Origin: Mycolicibacterium sp. P9-22
GTDB lineage: Bacteria > Actinomycetota > Actinomycetes > Mycobacteriales > Mycobacteriaceae
Assembly: GCF_008329585.1 (NCBI RefSeq)
Contig: NZ_NPKP01000007.1
Coordinates: 62,001 to 126,000, forward strand
Length of the DNA: 64,000 nt
Reading direction: 5' to 3'
The translations under genes and the position numbers were made by a program. Positions 52,078 through 60,236 of this stretch are shown in pieces (the first letter of the stretch is position 1; every line of letters starts with the position of its first letter). Under the pieces are notes generated by a model that saw only the letters and a program-made list of their open reading frames with translations, was not told the origin of the DNA and did no database searches.

Positions 52078-52719
52078 TCAGGTGACGTTGGTGGTGGTGA
52101 GCGTCGGCGACGGATTCGGGTAGCACGAGGTCGCCACATTGGTACCGCCAATTATGGGTACGGTCACCCGGGTGGTCATGGTCATGCCGGGACTGGAGTA
52201 GCTTGTTCCGGCGTACTTACTGGTGATCGTGCCGGGAGCGTTGGCGGTCACGTTGATGGTGACCGCAGGCGGCGTGAAAGAGGTGCCACCGTTGATGGGG
52301 CCGGGAACGGTCAGCACGACGTTGGATCCCACGAGGGCAACCGAGGGCGCGCCGCCGGGGACACTTCCGCCGGAAATGCTGGTGGACACAAACGTCGAAT
52401 TCGCCGGGACCGGGATGAGCATCTTCAGATTGCTGATGTTCTGGACTGTGAATCCGGACGCCGAAGCCGGGACCGACGACGCCCCCGGAGTGAGAGTAAT
52501 AGCGAGAGGAGAGCCTGCAGTCACCGAACCCGTCGGCACGGTAGTACCGTCGACCGATGTTGTCATACTCGATGTCTGAGCGACTCCAGCAACTGTGCCT
52601 TGGCAACTCCAGTTGACGCTGGTGGCCGCATTCGCCACTCCAGCGAAACACATTGCGGCGGCGAGCACCATCGGTGTCACGGCGCCAGTGCGAAGTAACG
52701 TGGACGTATTCGATCGCAT
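52078..52719 (-). CDS. Secreted protein of unknown function, beta-rich
   Basis: ATG 52719 behind GGGAGA gives 213 residues; a longer reading to 52827 has no support. A signal peptide ends VANA. The mature part starts WSCQG and ends ATSCYPNPSP, with one Cys near each end that could form a disulfide closing a beta-sandwich. It is rich in Thr, Ser and Val with short strands (TPPAVTINVTANAPGTI). It may belong to an exported mycobacterial family of DUF6801 type, but I am not certain. No catalytic motif seen. Confidence 0.6.
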   Translation of the reverse strand: MRSNTSTLLRTGAVTPMVLAAAMCFAGVANAATSVNWSCQGTVAGVAQTSSMTTSVDGTTVPTGSVTAGSPLAITLTPGASSVPASASGFTVQNISNLKMLIPVPANSTFVSTSISGGSVPGGAPSVALVGSNVVLTVPGPINGGTSFTPPAVTINVTANAPGTITSKYAGTSYSSPGMTMTTRVTVPIIGGTNVATSCYPNPSPTLTTTNVT

Positions 52720-53232
52720 TGTTATCTCCCAAGAGGTGAGGTTACGACGTGGCCGAAAAGCTACGCCGCGATGGATCGCACAAAAGATAACCCGCCTCCG
52801 CTGAAATTCCGCGCACATATTGAACACATTTTAATAGCAATATTCATTTAATCCATTTAATTGATTCGAATTGAAATTCAATAAATGCGAACTATCTCGA
52901 CAGATTACAAATGGTGAGCGACCTTGATGGCGGCGGCGAACTCCTCGACGGTCGGCAGCGGGGGGCGCGGTCACGGCGGGCTTCTACGGCAGCCGGATCT
53001 TCGCGGTGCAGGGGCGAACGCTGATGGTCCCGTGGATCATGACAACCGAGACGGCCTTGAGGTCGATGCACCGTTCTGCCAGTTCGGATTTGGTTGACGT
53101 GGACATCTGACTCCTCGGCACATACCGAATCCGATCGGCCTTATCGCTCTACAAGGCATCGCGAGACACCGCGCACCACCTCGAACCGAAATGCGGTGCG
53201 GGGCTCGGGCGATCAGCCGTCAGTACACCGAT
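52720..53232. other. 513-bp region with AT-rich promoter-like DNA and a broken small ORF
   Basis: 52800-52915 is distinctly AT-rich for this genome. A broken minus-strand small ORF fills 52905-53106. The rest holds short open frames without support. Confidence 0.5.
52905..53106 (-). pseudogene. Frameshifted small ORF, about 66 residues if repaired
   Basis: From ATG 53106 the frame reads MSTSTKSELAERCIDLKAVS then MIHGTISVRPCTAKIRLP and stops at 52984. Then sense continues in other frames (VEARRDRAP, then PLPTVEEFAAAIKVAHHL to TAA 52905), with a CCCCCC run near the second break. Two frameshifts would be needed to join them. This may be a decayed gene or a sequencing error; the family is not recognised. 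Confidence 0.35.
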
Positions 53233-54132
53233 CTACTGGTTCGCCGCTGCGAGACTCGCCACCCACCCGCGGATCGCGGCCACGAACTCCTCGGGCGCAT
53301 CGGACTCCACGTACGCGCCGGCGCCCTCGACGATCACGGTCTCGTGATTGACGAACGTGGCCTCCAGACGTTCACGCTCCTGGGGACGCATGCCGATGTC
53401 GCCGTCACCCCACACGATCAGTGTCGGCAGGTGAGCCAGGCCCGCGAGGCCAGCCTCGACCTCGGCGAAGAAGGCGCGGCTGGCGAGGAGCCGGTCGGGG
53501 AAGACGGCCGACGCCTGGCGGCGCGCGGGGGTGTCCAGCGCTCGGCTGTAGTGGGTCATCTCGGCTGCCGTCGGCTTCCGCCTTCGGTGCCCAAGCGGAA
53601 CGAACACCTTGACGATGAGATTGAGCCGGCGGTTCAGGAACCGGATCGGGAGCCCGCCAGCGATGCGGGAGAAGTACTCGAAGTGGAAGTCGCCATTGAC
53701 CGGCCACGCCCAGGTGTTGGCGAGCACCAGCCGATCGAAGGTGCCGGGGCGACGCTGCGCGGCAGCAAGACCGATCGGGCCGCCCCAGTCCTGGCCGACC
53801 AGCGTGACGCCGTCCAGCCCGAGCGCGTCGACGAACCCGGTGACCACCTCGGCATGCTCTTCGGGCAGATAGCGGTAGCCGGGCTTGGCCGTCGACAGTC
53901 CGAACCCCGGATAGTCCAGCGCGATGCACCGGAAATCGGCTCGCAGCGCGGTGATCACGTCGCGCCAGAGAAACGACCAGGTGGGGTTGCCATGGAGAAA
54001 GAGCAGTGTCGGGCCCGCGCCCTCATCGACGTAGTGCACGCTGTGCCCGTCGATCTCGACGAAGTGACTTTCGAACGGGAACAGGTCGTCATCGACCCAG
54101 TCGGGCCGTGCGCTCGTGGTCGATTCGGTCAT
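53233..54132 (-). CDS. Haloalkane dehalogenase-like hydrolase with catalytic His replaced by Ala
   Basis: ATG 54132 gives 299 residues; an extension to 54183 is not used. HGNPTWSFLWR (Asn49), Asp115-Trp116 in GQDWGGPIG and a cap domain match haloalkane dehalogenases, which replace a halogen on an alkyl chain by water through an Asp ester. At the position of the usual base (H in H-Y-L-Q-E-D-N-P) stands Ala273 in GAGAYVESDAP, so the ester hydrolysis step should be lost. The halide-binding residues remain. It diverges from an HxlR regulator with 79 bases between starts. Confidence 0.85.
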   Translation of the reverse strand: MTESTTSARPDWVDDDLFPFESHFVEIDGHSVHYVDEGAGPTLLFLHGNPTWSFLWRDVITALRADFRCIALDYPGFGLSTAKPGYRYLPEEHAEVVTGFVDALGLDGVTLVGQDWGGPIGLAAAQRRPGTFDRLVLANTWAWPVNGDFHFEYFSRIAGGLPIRFLNRRLNLIVKVFVPLGHRRRKPTAAEMTHYSRALDTPARRQASAVFPDRLLASRAFFAEVEAGLAGLAHLPTLIVWGDGDIGMRPQERERLEATFVNHETVIVEGAGAYVESDAPEEFVAAIRGWVASLAAANQ

Positions 54133-54182
54133 GACGCCCCCTGTGTGCCGGCCTCCGGAATCACTTGAATTTTTCATATACA

Positions 54183-54197
54183 CTTGAGAAAATCAAG
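54183..54197. promoter_or_regulatory. Candidate HxlR operator in the divergent gap
   Basis: CTTGA-GAAAA-TCAAG is a perfect 5-base-arm dyad, with a second ACTTGA at about 54163 on the other side of an AT-rich stretch. It lies 15-29 bases before the HxlR start and about 50-65 before the dehalogenase start. Assignment is inferred. Confidence 0.5.
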
Positions 54198-54211
54198 CAT
54201 TGGGAGACGGC

Positions 54212-54835
54212 ATGCGCAGCTATGGGCAGTACTGCGGGCTCGCCCGCTCGCTCGAAGTCGTCGGCGACCGGTGGAACCTGCTCATCGTCCGCCAACTGCT
54301 CATCTCCCCCGCGCGCTACCGCGACCTGATCAACGGCCTTCCCGGCATCGCGACCAACCTGCTCGCCGACCGGCTCCGCGAATTGGAGTCCCAGGGCGTC
54401 ATCGAGCGGCGAGTGGCCGGCGAAGGCAGTGCCGTCGAGTACGTCCTCACCCCGTGGGGCGCCCAACTACGCGCGCCGATCGAGGGCCTGATCTCCTGGT
54501 CGACACCGCTGATGGTGCGCGGCCCGGAAGGCGACGCGTTCCGCCCCGAGTGGCTCACGCTCGCCATTCCCGCCCTGCTCGGCACCCGGGGCAAGGTCCG
54601 CTCCCCGGTGACGCTCGGTCTCGATGTCGGCGAACTCCTGGCACTTCGCGCGACGCGCGCGGGCTTCGAAGTCGGCCGGCATCAGGGTGGCGATCTCGAC
54701 GCGATCATCCATGCCGAACCCGGCTACATCCTCGGCCTCGCCGCCGGAGCGATCACCCTCGACGACGCCCGTGCCCTCGGACTGGTCGAGATCGACGGTG
54801 ATGAGTCCTTCGTCCGCGCCGTCTTCGCCGCCTGA
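54212..54835 (+). CDS. HxlR family transcriptional regulator with extra C-terminal domain
   Basis: The 207-residue protein starts at ATG 54212. The HxlR winged helix is in residues 5-95: YCGLARSLEVVGDRWNLLIVRQLLISPARYRDLINGLPGIATNLLADRLRELESQGVIERR. Residues 100-207 add a second domain with SPVTLGLDVGELLALRATRAGFEVGRHQGGDLD, not part of the minimal HxlR family. It could bind a ligand. It is divergent from the dehalogenase-like gene and probably controls it. Confidence 0.85.
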   Translation: MRSYGQYCGLARSLEVVGDRWNLLIVRQLLISPARYRDLINGLPGIATNLLADRLRELESQGVIERRVAGEGSAVEYVLTPWGAQLRAPIEGLISWSTPLMVRGPEGDAFRPEWLTLAIPALLGTRGKVRSPVTLGLDVGELLALRATRAGFEVGRHQGGDLDAIIHAEPGYILGLAAGAITLDDARALGLVEIDGDESFVRAVFAA

Positions 54836-54901
54836 CCGACCTTCATGCGGCCGGTGCCCAAGCACGTCGGTTGACGGCGCCGAGTGGGTACCCCGCCACC
54901 C

Positions 54902-55912
54902 ATGACGCCTACGGAACCCGCCGAACGCCCACCAACAGAGTCGCCCCCATCGGAACAAGCACAGGCCGTCGTCATCTTCACGCCGTCGCCGGTGCTGACC
55001 GTCACGGTGGAAGACCGTTCCGGCGAGGCCGACATCCACGTGCATGCCGGCGGCCAAGGCGTGTGGCAGTCCCGCATGGTGTCCTCGCTCGGCGTGCCGA
55101 CCGTGCTGTGTGCCGCGCTCGGCGGGGAGACCGGCTCGGTGCTCGGCCACCTGTTGCCCGCAGCGAACGTCACCGTGCGAACGGTCCCAGTCAGTGCCCG
55201 CAACGGGGCATATGTGCACGACCGCCGCAGCGGCAGCCGCGAGGTCATCGCCGAGAGTTCCGGCAGTCCGCTGGACCGCCACGAGCTCGACTCGCTCTAC
55301 GAAATGACCCTGACCGAAGGCCTCACCCACGGCTGGGTACTGCTGTCCGGGCCGCAGGACGACCGGGTGGTGCCGGCTGACCTGTACCGGCGCATCGCCA
55401 CCGACCTCGGTGCCAACGGGTGCAAGGTCGCCGCAGACCTCGCCGGCGAACGGCTCGAGGCCGTCCTTGCCGGCACGCCGTACCTCATCAAGGTGAGCCA
55501 CGAAGAACTGCTCGCGGACGGCCGCGCGAAGTCCGATGACGCCGAAGACCTCGTCGCCGCCATGCGCGCCATGCGCGACGAGGGCGCAGGAACAATCGTC
55601 GTGTCGCGGTCTGGAGCCGCGCCGGCGTTGGCACTGCTCGACGAACAGGACGCCGAGAGCGACGGCACGCGCGGCGGCGCCGTGGTGGAAATCGAAATGC
55701 CGAAGCTGGAGCCGGCAGACCCCGCCGGCGCCGGGGACTCCATGACGGCGGGCATGGTCGCTGCGCTGGCCAGTGGGCGTTCGCTGCGCGAGGCATTGCA
55801 GGTCGGCGCGGCGTGCGGGGCGCTCAACGTCGTCCACCACGGGTTGGGCACCGGCGGTGCGCAGGCCGTGGACACGCTCGCCGAACGAGTCGAGGTGCGC
55901 CCATGGAAATGA
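54902..55912 (+). CDS. PfkB-family sugar/nucleoside kinase (1-phosphofructokinase-like)
   Basis: The 336-residue protein starts at ATG 54902 (GTG 54884 is also possible). It has an N-terminal Pro/Glu-rich extension (residues 1-25), then a ribokinase fold with VHAGGQGVWQSRMVSSLG, LAGERLEAVLAGTPYLIKVSHEELL, and the catalytic motif PADPAGAGDSMTAGMV. The pattern is closest to 1-phosphofructokinase and tagatose-6-phosphate kinase-like enzymes. It overlaps SurE by 10 bases, so the two act in one unit. Confidence 0.85.
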   Translation: MTPTEPAERPPTESPPSEQAQAVVIFTPSPVLTVTVEDRSGEADIHVHAGGQGVWQSRMVSSLGVPTVLCAALGGETGSVLGHLLPAANVTVRTVPVSARNGAYVHDRRSGSREVIAESSGSPLDRHELDSLYEMTLTEGLTHGWVLLSGPQDDRVVPADLYRRIATDLGANGCKVAADLAGERLEAVLAGTPYLIKVSHEELLADGRAKSDDAEDLVAAMRAMRDEGAGTIVVSRSGAAPALALLDEQDAESDGTRGGAVVEIEMPKLEPADPAGAGDSMTAGMVAALASGRSLREALQVGAACGALNVVHHGLGTGGAQAVDTLAERVEVRPWK

Positions 55913-56697
55913 CGCAGGGCGGACGACCGCTGCCGCGCGCATTGGTGACCAATGACGACGGGATCGACTCGCCCGGCCTGCACGCGCTGGCGGTTGCCGC
56001 ACAGCAGGCGGGGCTGGACGTGATCGTTGCCGCACCCGCGGAGCAGGCCAGCGGCGCGAGTGCGGCACTGACGGCGGCGCGGCGGGAAGGCCGCACGGTC
56101 GTCGAGCGCCGAGAAGTGCCCGGCCTGGACGGCATCCAGGCGTGGGCGGTGCACGCTCAGCCGGCCCACATCGTCGCCGCGGCGTTGAACGGCTGGTTCG
56201 ACCCCCGCCCCGACCTGGTGCTGTCCGGGATCAACCACGGCGCGAATGTCGGTCGGGCCGTGCTGCATTCGGGCACGGTCGGCGCGGCGTTGACGGCAGG
56301 AATCAACGACAGCCGCGCCGTTGCGGTGTCCCTGGATGTGGCGTTGTATCCCAGCGGGAACCGACACTGGGAGACGGCGTCCGGGCTTTTGGCACCGGTG
56401 TTGGAACTGCTCCTGGATGCACCCGAAGCCACCGTCTTATCCCTCAACGTTCCGGACCGGCCGGCGGCCGAGGTGGGACCGATCCGGCACGCCCGGCTGG
56501 CCCGCGGCGGTGCGGTGCAGGCCCGCGTCGACGAAGTGCGCGACGGTGACGTCCGGCTCGCCGAATTCGAGATGGACGAGGCGCCCGAACCCGGCACCGA
56601 CAGCGCGCTACTGGCTGCCGGGTATCCGACGCTCACCGAGCTCCGATCCGTCGAAGCGCACGATGGCGGATTGGTGCAGGCCTGGCTGCACCCGTGA
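55903..56697 (+). CDS. surE: SurE family 5'/3'-nucleotidase (acid phosphatase)
   Basis: The 264-residue protein begins near LVTNDDGIDSPG (metal residues Asp18-Asp19), the SurE signature. LSGINHGANVG and SGTVGAAL at about residues 108-127 are also typical. SurE removes phosphate from nucleoside monophosphates and polyphosphates. The C-terminal part with GTDSALLAAGYPTLTELRSV is also conserved. A PfkB-type kinase directly upstream (10-base overlap) suggests that one makes a phosphorylated sugar or nucleoside and the other removes phosphate. Confidence 0.88.
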   Translation: MEMTQGGRPLPRALVTNDDGIDSPGLHALAVAAQQAGLDVIVAAPAEQASGASAALTAARREGRTVVERREVPGLDGIQAWAVHAQPAHIVAAALNGWFDPRPDLVLSGINHGANVGRAVLHSGTVGAALTAGINDSRAVAVSLDVALYPSGNRHWETASGLLAPVLELLLDAPEATVLSLNVPDRPAAEVGPIRHARLARGGAVQARVDEVRDGDVRLAEFEMDEAPEPGTDSALLAAGYPTLTELRSVEAHDGGLVQAWLHP

Positions 56698-56723
56698 TTC
56701 ACCGGCGTCGGACAGGGCGGCTG

Positions 56724-56978
56724 TCAGGCGCCGGACGGGACCGGATAGCGGTCGTTGACGTCGGCGTTGGACGCTTTGCGGGCGCAGTGGGCGCAACAGA
56801 AGATGCCCTCGTCCGCCTCGACGCCATGGCCGAGGATGCGGCAGCCGCAGTGCGCGCATTCGGGTGCGAGCTGAACGGCCGCGCACTCCACGCTGTCGAA
56901 AGTCGCCGCATGCCCGTCCGCGAAGGTCACCGAGAATGCCTTGTCGTAGTCGTTGCCGCAGGTATCGCAGATCGCCAT
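56724..56978 (-). CDS. Small Cys-rich zinc-binding protein (metallothionein-like)
   Basis: The 84-residue protein has paired Cys sites CDTCGN, FDSVECA, CAHCGCR and CCAHCARKAS, eight or more Cys that could bind two metal ions in zinc-ribbon or metallothionein fashion. It resembles small mycobacterial proteins annotated as prokaryotic metallothionein. It converges with SurE (26 bases between stops) and lies beside the chromate operon. Confidence 0.82.
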   Translation of the reverse strand: MAICDTCGNDYDKAFSVTFADGHAATFDSVECAAVQLAPECAHCGCRILGHGVEADEGIFCCAHCARKASNADVNDRYPVPSGA

Positions 56979-57065
56979 GAAGACTCCTCACATCGTCATT
57001 TCCGAACTGGGTGCCCGGTCACCCGGGGTGCCAAACGGACAGGCGGCGGCCGGCGTAGCGGCACG

Positions 57066-58493
57066 TCAAGCGAGCGGCAGTCCGGCGAGTGCGGCCGCGC
57101 CACCCAGAAGTGCGCAGATGCCGAGGGTTCGCAGCACCGACCACTTGAGACCGAAGATGATGATCGCGGCGACGGCGGCGATGGCGAACGCGAGCGGTTT
57201 CCACGTGGTTGCGTCGGGCAGTTGCAGGGTGATGAAACCCCAATCCAGAGTGGTGGTTTCGGCGAACAGTGTGTGGAAGGCGAAGTAGACCGCCAGGTTC
57301 GCGATGACGCCGACGACGGCAGCGGTGATCCCGGTCAGAGCCGCGCTGAGGTGCGTGTTGTTGCGCAGGCGTTCAACGTGGGGCGCGCCGAGGAAGACGA
57401 ACATGAAGCACGGCACGAAGGTGACCCACGTGGTGAGCAGCGCAGCCAGGGTGGCGGCCAGCCATGGGTCCAGGGTGCCCGGATTCCGGTAGGCCCCGAC
57501 GAAGGCGACGAACTGCACCACCATGATCAGTGGCCCCGGGGTGGTCTCGGCCAACGCCAACCCGCGCACCATCTCGCCCGGCGCCAGCCAGTGGTACACC
57601 TCCACAGCGCGTTGTGCGACATAGGCCAGCACCGCATACGCGCCGCCGAATGTCACCAAGGCTGTTCCGCTGAAAAATATCCCCTGAGTGGTCAGCACGC
57701 TGTGCGGCCCGGTCAGAAGCACGACCGCGAGCATCGGCAGCCCCCACGCGAGAACACTGACCCCGAGCACCTTCGCCGTGTGCGCGCGCGACGGACCCAC
57801 GTTGTGGAGGACGTCGTCACTGATGAGGGAATCCGGCTCGGTGTCGGCGTCGCTGTCGCTTGCAGATTTCTGGCGGTGCAGCGTCGCCGGCGCGTAGCGT
57901 CCCAGAGCCCACCCGATGGCCGCCGCGACCGCGATGACGATCGGGAAGGCAATCCCGAACACGCTCAGCGCGATGAACGAGGCGACGGCGATCACGATGA
58001 GGCCAGGACCGGCCAGGGCCTTCTTCCCGACGCGCCACAGTGCGCTCACCACGATGGCCAGGACTGCCGGTGCGAGGCCGGCGAAGACCGCTGCGACAGC
58101 GATGGTTTCGCCGAATGCGACGTAAATGGCCGACAGCGCGAGAATCGCCACCGCGCCGGGGAGGACGAACAGCGTCCCCGCGGCAATCCCGCCGCGGGTG
58201 CCGTTCAGCAGCCAGCCGGTGTAGATGGCCAGCTGCTGGGCCTCGGGGCCGGGCAGCAGCATGCAGTAATTGAGTGCATGCAGGAACCGTTTCTGACCGA
58301 TCCAGCGTTTCTGGTCGACGAGGAAGTGCTGCATGACCGCGATCTGGCCGGCGGGTCCGCCGAAGGTCTGCAGGGAGATCAGGAACCAGGCTCGCAGAGC
58401 CTCCCGGAAAGGCACCACGTCGCCCGACGGCGCCGAGCCGTTCACCGTTGTGGGCCGCGGACCGCTGACCTCGTCATCGGCACGGTCGCTCAT
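57066..58493 (-). CDS. chrA: Chromate transporter ChrA
   Basis: The 475-residue membrane protein has two homologous halves, each with a CHR domain: FLISLQTFGGPAGQIAVMQH in the first and GTALVTFGGAYAVLAYVAQ in the second, with GLALAETTPGPLIMVVQFVAFVGA in the second and LPGPEAQQLAIY in the first. ChrA exports chromate from the cell. Its ATG overlaps the preceding ChrB-type gene (ATGA), so it is the last gene of a three-gene operon. An acidic linker (SDSDADTEPDS) separates the halves. Confidence 0.93.
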   Translation of the reverse strand: MSDRADDEVSGPRPTTVNGSAPSGDVVPFREALRAWFLISLQTFGGPAGQIAVMQHFLVDQKRWIGQKRFLHALNYCMLLPGPEAQQLAIYTGWLLNGTRGGIAAGTLFVLPGAVAILALSAIYVAFGETIAVAAVFAGLAPAVLAIVVSALWRVGKKALAGPGLIVIAVASFIALSVFGIAFPIVIAVAAAIGWALGRYAPATLHRQKSASDSDADTEPDSLISDDVLHNVGPSRAHTAKVLGVSVLAWGLPMLAVVLLTGPHSVLTTQGIFFSGTALVTFGGAYAVLAYVAQRAVEVYHWLAPGEMVRGLALAETTPGPLIMVVQFVAFVGAYRNPGTLDPWLAATLAALLTTWVTFVPCFMFVFLGAPHVERLRNNTHLSAALTGITAAVVGVIANLAVYFAFHTLFAETTTLDWGFITLQLPDATTWKPLAFAIAAVAAIIIFGLKWSVLRTLGICALLGGAAALAGLPLA

Positions 58494-58927
58494 GTTGGAT
58501 TCCGTCCTATGGTCAGGCTGCGGCGAAAGTACTCGTAAAGCCCGGCGAACACGGCGTCCGCGACGATCAGGGTCTGCTCGTCGCTGCCCGTCATGGACAA
58601 CCCCCGCAGGATGGCGTCGAGCCCGGGCGCCTCGGGTGCATCGTAGCGGCCATCCTCGAGGTCCGCTTCGTGGACGATCTCAGCGACTCGCCAGAGCACC
58701 GGGTCGTGAATATCGTACCGGCGCAAGATCGTTTCGAAACTACAGTCACCACCGTGGTGGGACAGATCGGCCCCGCGCATGTCGAACGGCGTCGCGTCCG
58801 GAGGCACTGATTCTGCATCGGCGACGAACATGAACTCAGCCTCGGGATCTACGTAGTGGCGGATCAGCCACGCACACGCGGCGCGGTCGATGTGCACGCC
58901 TGCGCGAGTCACCCACCTCACGACCAA
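58490..58927 (-). CDS. chrB: ChrB C-terminal domain protein (chromate resistance)
   Basis: The 145-residue protein matches the C-terminal half of ChrB: VTRAGVHIDRAACAWLIRHYVDPEAEFMFV and HHGGDCSFETILRRYDI. In many chromate-resistance operons these residues are the second half of one ~320-residue ChrB protein; here the half is encoded alone. It overlaps the N-terminal-half gene by 10 bases and chrA by four. It may serve as a chromate sensor or reductase-like part. Confidence 0.85.
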   Translation of the reverse strand: MVVRWVTRAGVHIDRAACAWLIRHYVDPEAEFMFVADAESVPPDATPFDMRGADLSHHGGDCSFETILRRYDIHDPVLWRVAEIVHEADLEDGRYDAPEAPGLDAILRGLSMTGSDEQTLIVADAVFAGLYEYFRRSLTIGRNPT

Positions 58928-59436
58928 ACCTCCGCTTCGGTCGCCGCATTGTCGAGCGTGCTCGCGAACGTCTTCATCGCGACGTCAACTCGGTCCCGCT
59001 CCGGGGGAGGGAAATAGTCTCTGCGTGAGATCAACCGCAACTGGCTGCGCAGGCGCGGTAACGCGGCACGGCGCGCACGCACGTCAAGAGTTTCGGCTGC
59101 GCTGATTGCCGCCAGCAACTCGGTGTACTCGGCCGCACGCGCAGAGGTCATCTGAGTCCGCAATAGTGCCTCTTGATCGGCTGAGGTGCAGCGCGCCAGC
59201 CACACCCCCGCCTGTCCCTGGTACTCGACGATCTCCTCTGCGAGCCAATCGAACTGCTCACGAGTGCGCGCATCCGCCGGGAGTGCGACCACACCGTCGA
59301 CGACCTGCGCGGCTCCCAGCTTCTTGAGTTTGCGCCACACCGTGATGCGGGGCGTCGAGGGTTCCCTCGGCAGGCGGTAATTCAGCAGCACCCACTCGAG
59401 CGATGGCACCTTCGAAGCAGGAGACATGATCGGCAT
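58918..59436 (-). CDS. chrB: ChrB N-terminal domain protein (chromate resistance)
   Basis: The 172-residue protein resembles the N-terminal half of ChrB: WVLLNYRLPREPSTPRITVWRKLKKLGA (residues 14-41) followed by LPADARTREQFDWLAEEI and a helical region. Its ATG lies inside a strong palindrome; ATG 59427 is an alternative start. It overlaps the C-terminal-half gene, so ChrB is split into two co-translated polypeptides. It probably regulates the operon, with the palindrome as its site. Confidence 0.83.
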   Translation of the reverse strand: MPIMSPASKVPSLEWVLLNYRLPREPSTPRITVWRKLKKLGAAQVVDGVVALPADARTREQFDWLAEEIVEYQGQAGVWLARCTSADQEALLRTQMTSARAAEYTELLAAISAAETLDVRARRAALPRLRSQLRLISRRDYFPPPERDRVDVAMKTFASTLDNAATEAEVWS

Positions 59437-59458
59437 GTAACCACGGTTACATGCCGAT
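59429..59458. promoter_or_regulatory. 14-bp-arm palindrome over the chrB start
   Basis: ATCGGCATGTAACC and GGTTACATGCCGAT are perfect inverted arms with AC between (59443-59444). The palindrome contains the chrB-N start codon (59434-59436), so a bound protein would block initiation of transcription and translation. No promoter upstream of it on the other strand is certain. Confidence 0.7.
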
Positions 59459-59567
59459 GTCGAGAGTTCGCCTCACTCCCCGCGGTATCCCGCTTGGCGA
59501 CACATTCGACTGGGCGCTAGCCCACCCGCGTCACAGACCTTGGCTCAAAGCCGCCAAGCCATTGCTA

Positions 59568-60233
59568 TCACCGCTTGTCTCGAAACGACGCCCAGTCACC
59601 GATGGCGTCCAGCCTCCGGCGTTGTTGCTTGGCTGCGGCCGCGTCGAGTCCGCGATTGCGCTGCTCGAGATTGGCGGCCACGCGCTGCCGATGCTCGACC
59701 GGATTGCTGTCGTCGAATTTGAACTTGGAATCGACGCCCACCACCTGCAATCTGACGCCCCTGATCCCGCTGAGCATTCGCCCGTACGGCGCCTCCCCGA
59801 CCGACACCGCGGCATGGCCGCCCTCCGGTTGAAAGTCGCCCAACTGTGCCTTGAGGATCTCGACCTTGCCTTCCGGATCATCGACGAGGGTTGGCGTGCA
59901 GACGAATTGCACACTCGCGTAGTAGCTGGTCGGGACGCCATCCTCATCCGGACCGCCCGCCTTCGCTCGCCAGTACGTCGGGATATAGGCGTAGTCACCG
60001 ATAACGGCCAGCCGCACCTGGCTGGCCGCTTCCAGATGCGGCCACACCGGGTTGGGCCGCGCCAGATGAATCAGCAGCGCGTCACCGGCAACGGTGAAGT
60101 GGGTCGGCACCAGCACCGGAGCATTCGACGAGTCGACATTGTTCACCGCGAGCACGCCGAATCGATCGGTCGAGGCCAGCCACTCCTGCCATTCCGTGGC
60201 GTCGATCGTCGCGTCCCAAGGATGTACGAGCAT
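59568..60233 (-). CDS. FMN-binding PaiB-like protein
   Basis: The 221-residue protein has the PaiB/FMN-binding split-barrel pattern: FGVLAVNNVDSSNAPVLVPTHFTV, LLIHLARPNPVW, AYIPTYWRA, and a C-terminal helix with RMLSGIRGVRLQVVGVDSKFKFDDSNP. PaiB-type proteins bind FMN and act as negative regulators in Bacillus; enzymatic role unknown. It starts 3 bases after the B3/4 gene in the same operon, and its ribosome site (AGAGAGA) lies in the end of that gene. Confidence 0.83.
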   Translation of the reverse strand: MLVHPWDATIDATEWQEWLASTDRFGVLAVNNVDSSNAPVLVPTHFTVAGDALLIHLARPNPVWPHLEAASQVRLAVIGDYAYIPTYWRAKAGGPDEDGVPTSYYASVQFVCTPTLVDDPEGKVEILKAQLGDFQPEGGHAAVSVGEAPYGRMLSGIRGVRLQVVGVDSKFKFDDSNPVEHRQRVAANLEQRNRGLDAAAAKQQRRRLDAIGDWASFRDKR

Positions 60234-60236
60234 CGG

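Noticed and set aside
56694..58538. 614-residue open frame opposite chrA
   Set aside because: ChrA motifs and overlaps with ChrB are clear on the minus strand; the plus frame has no motif.
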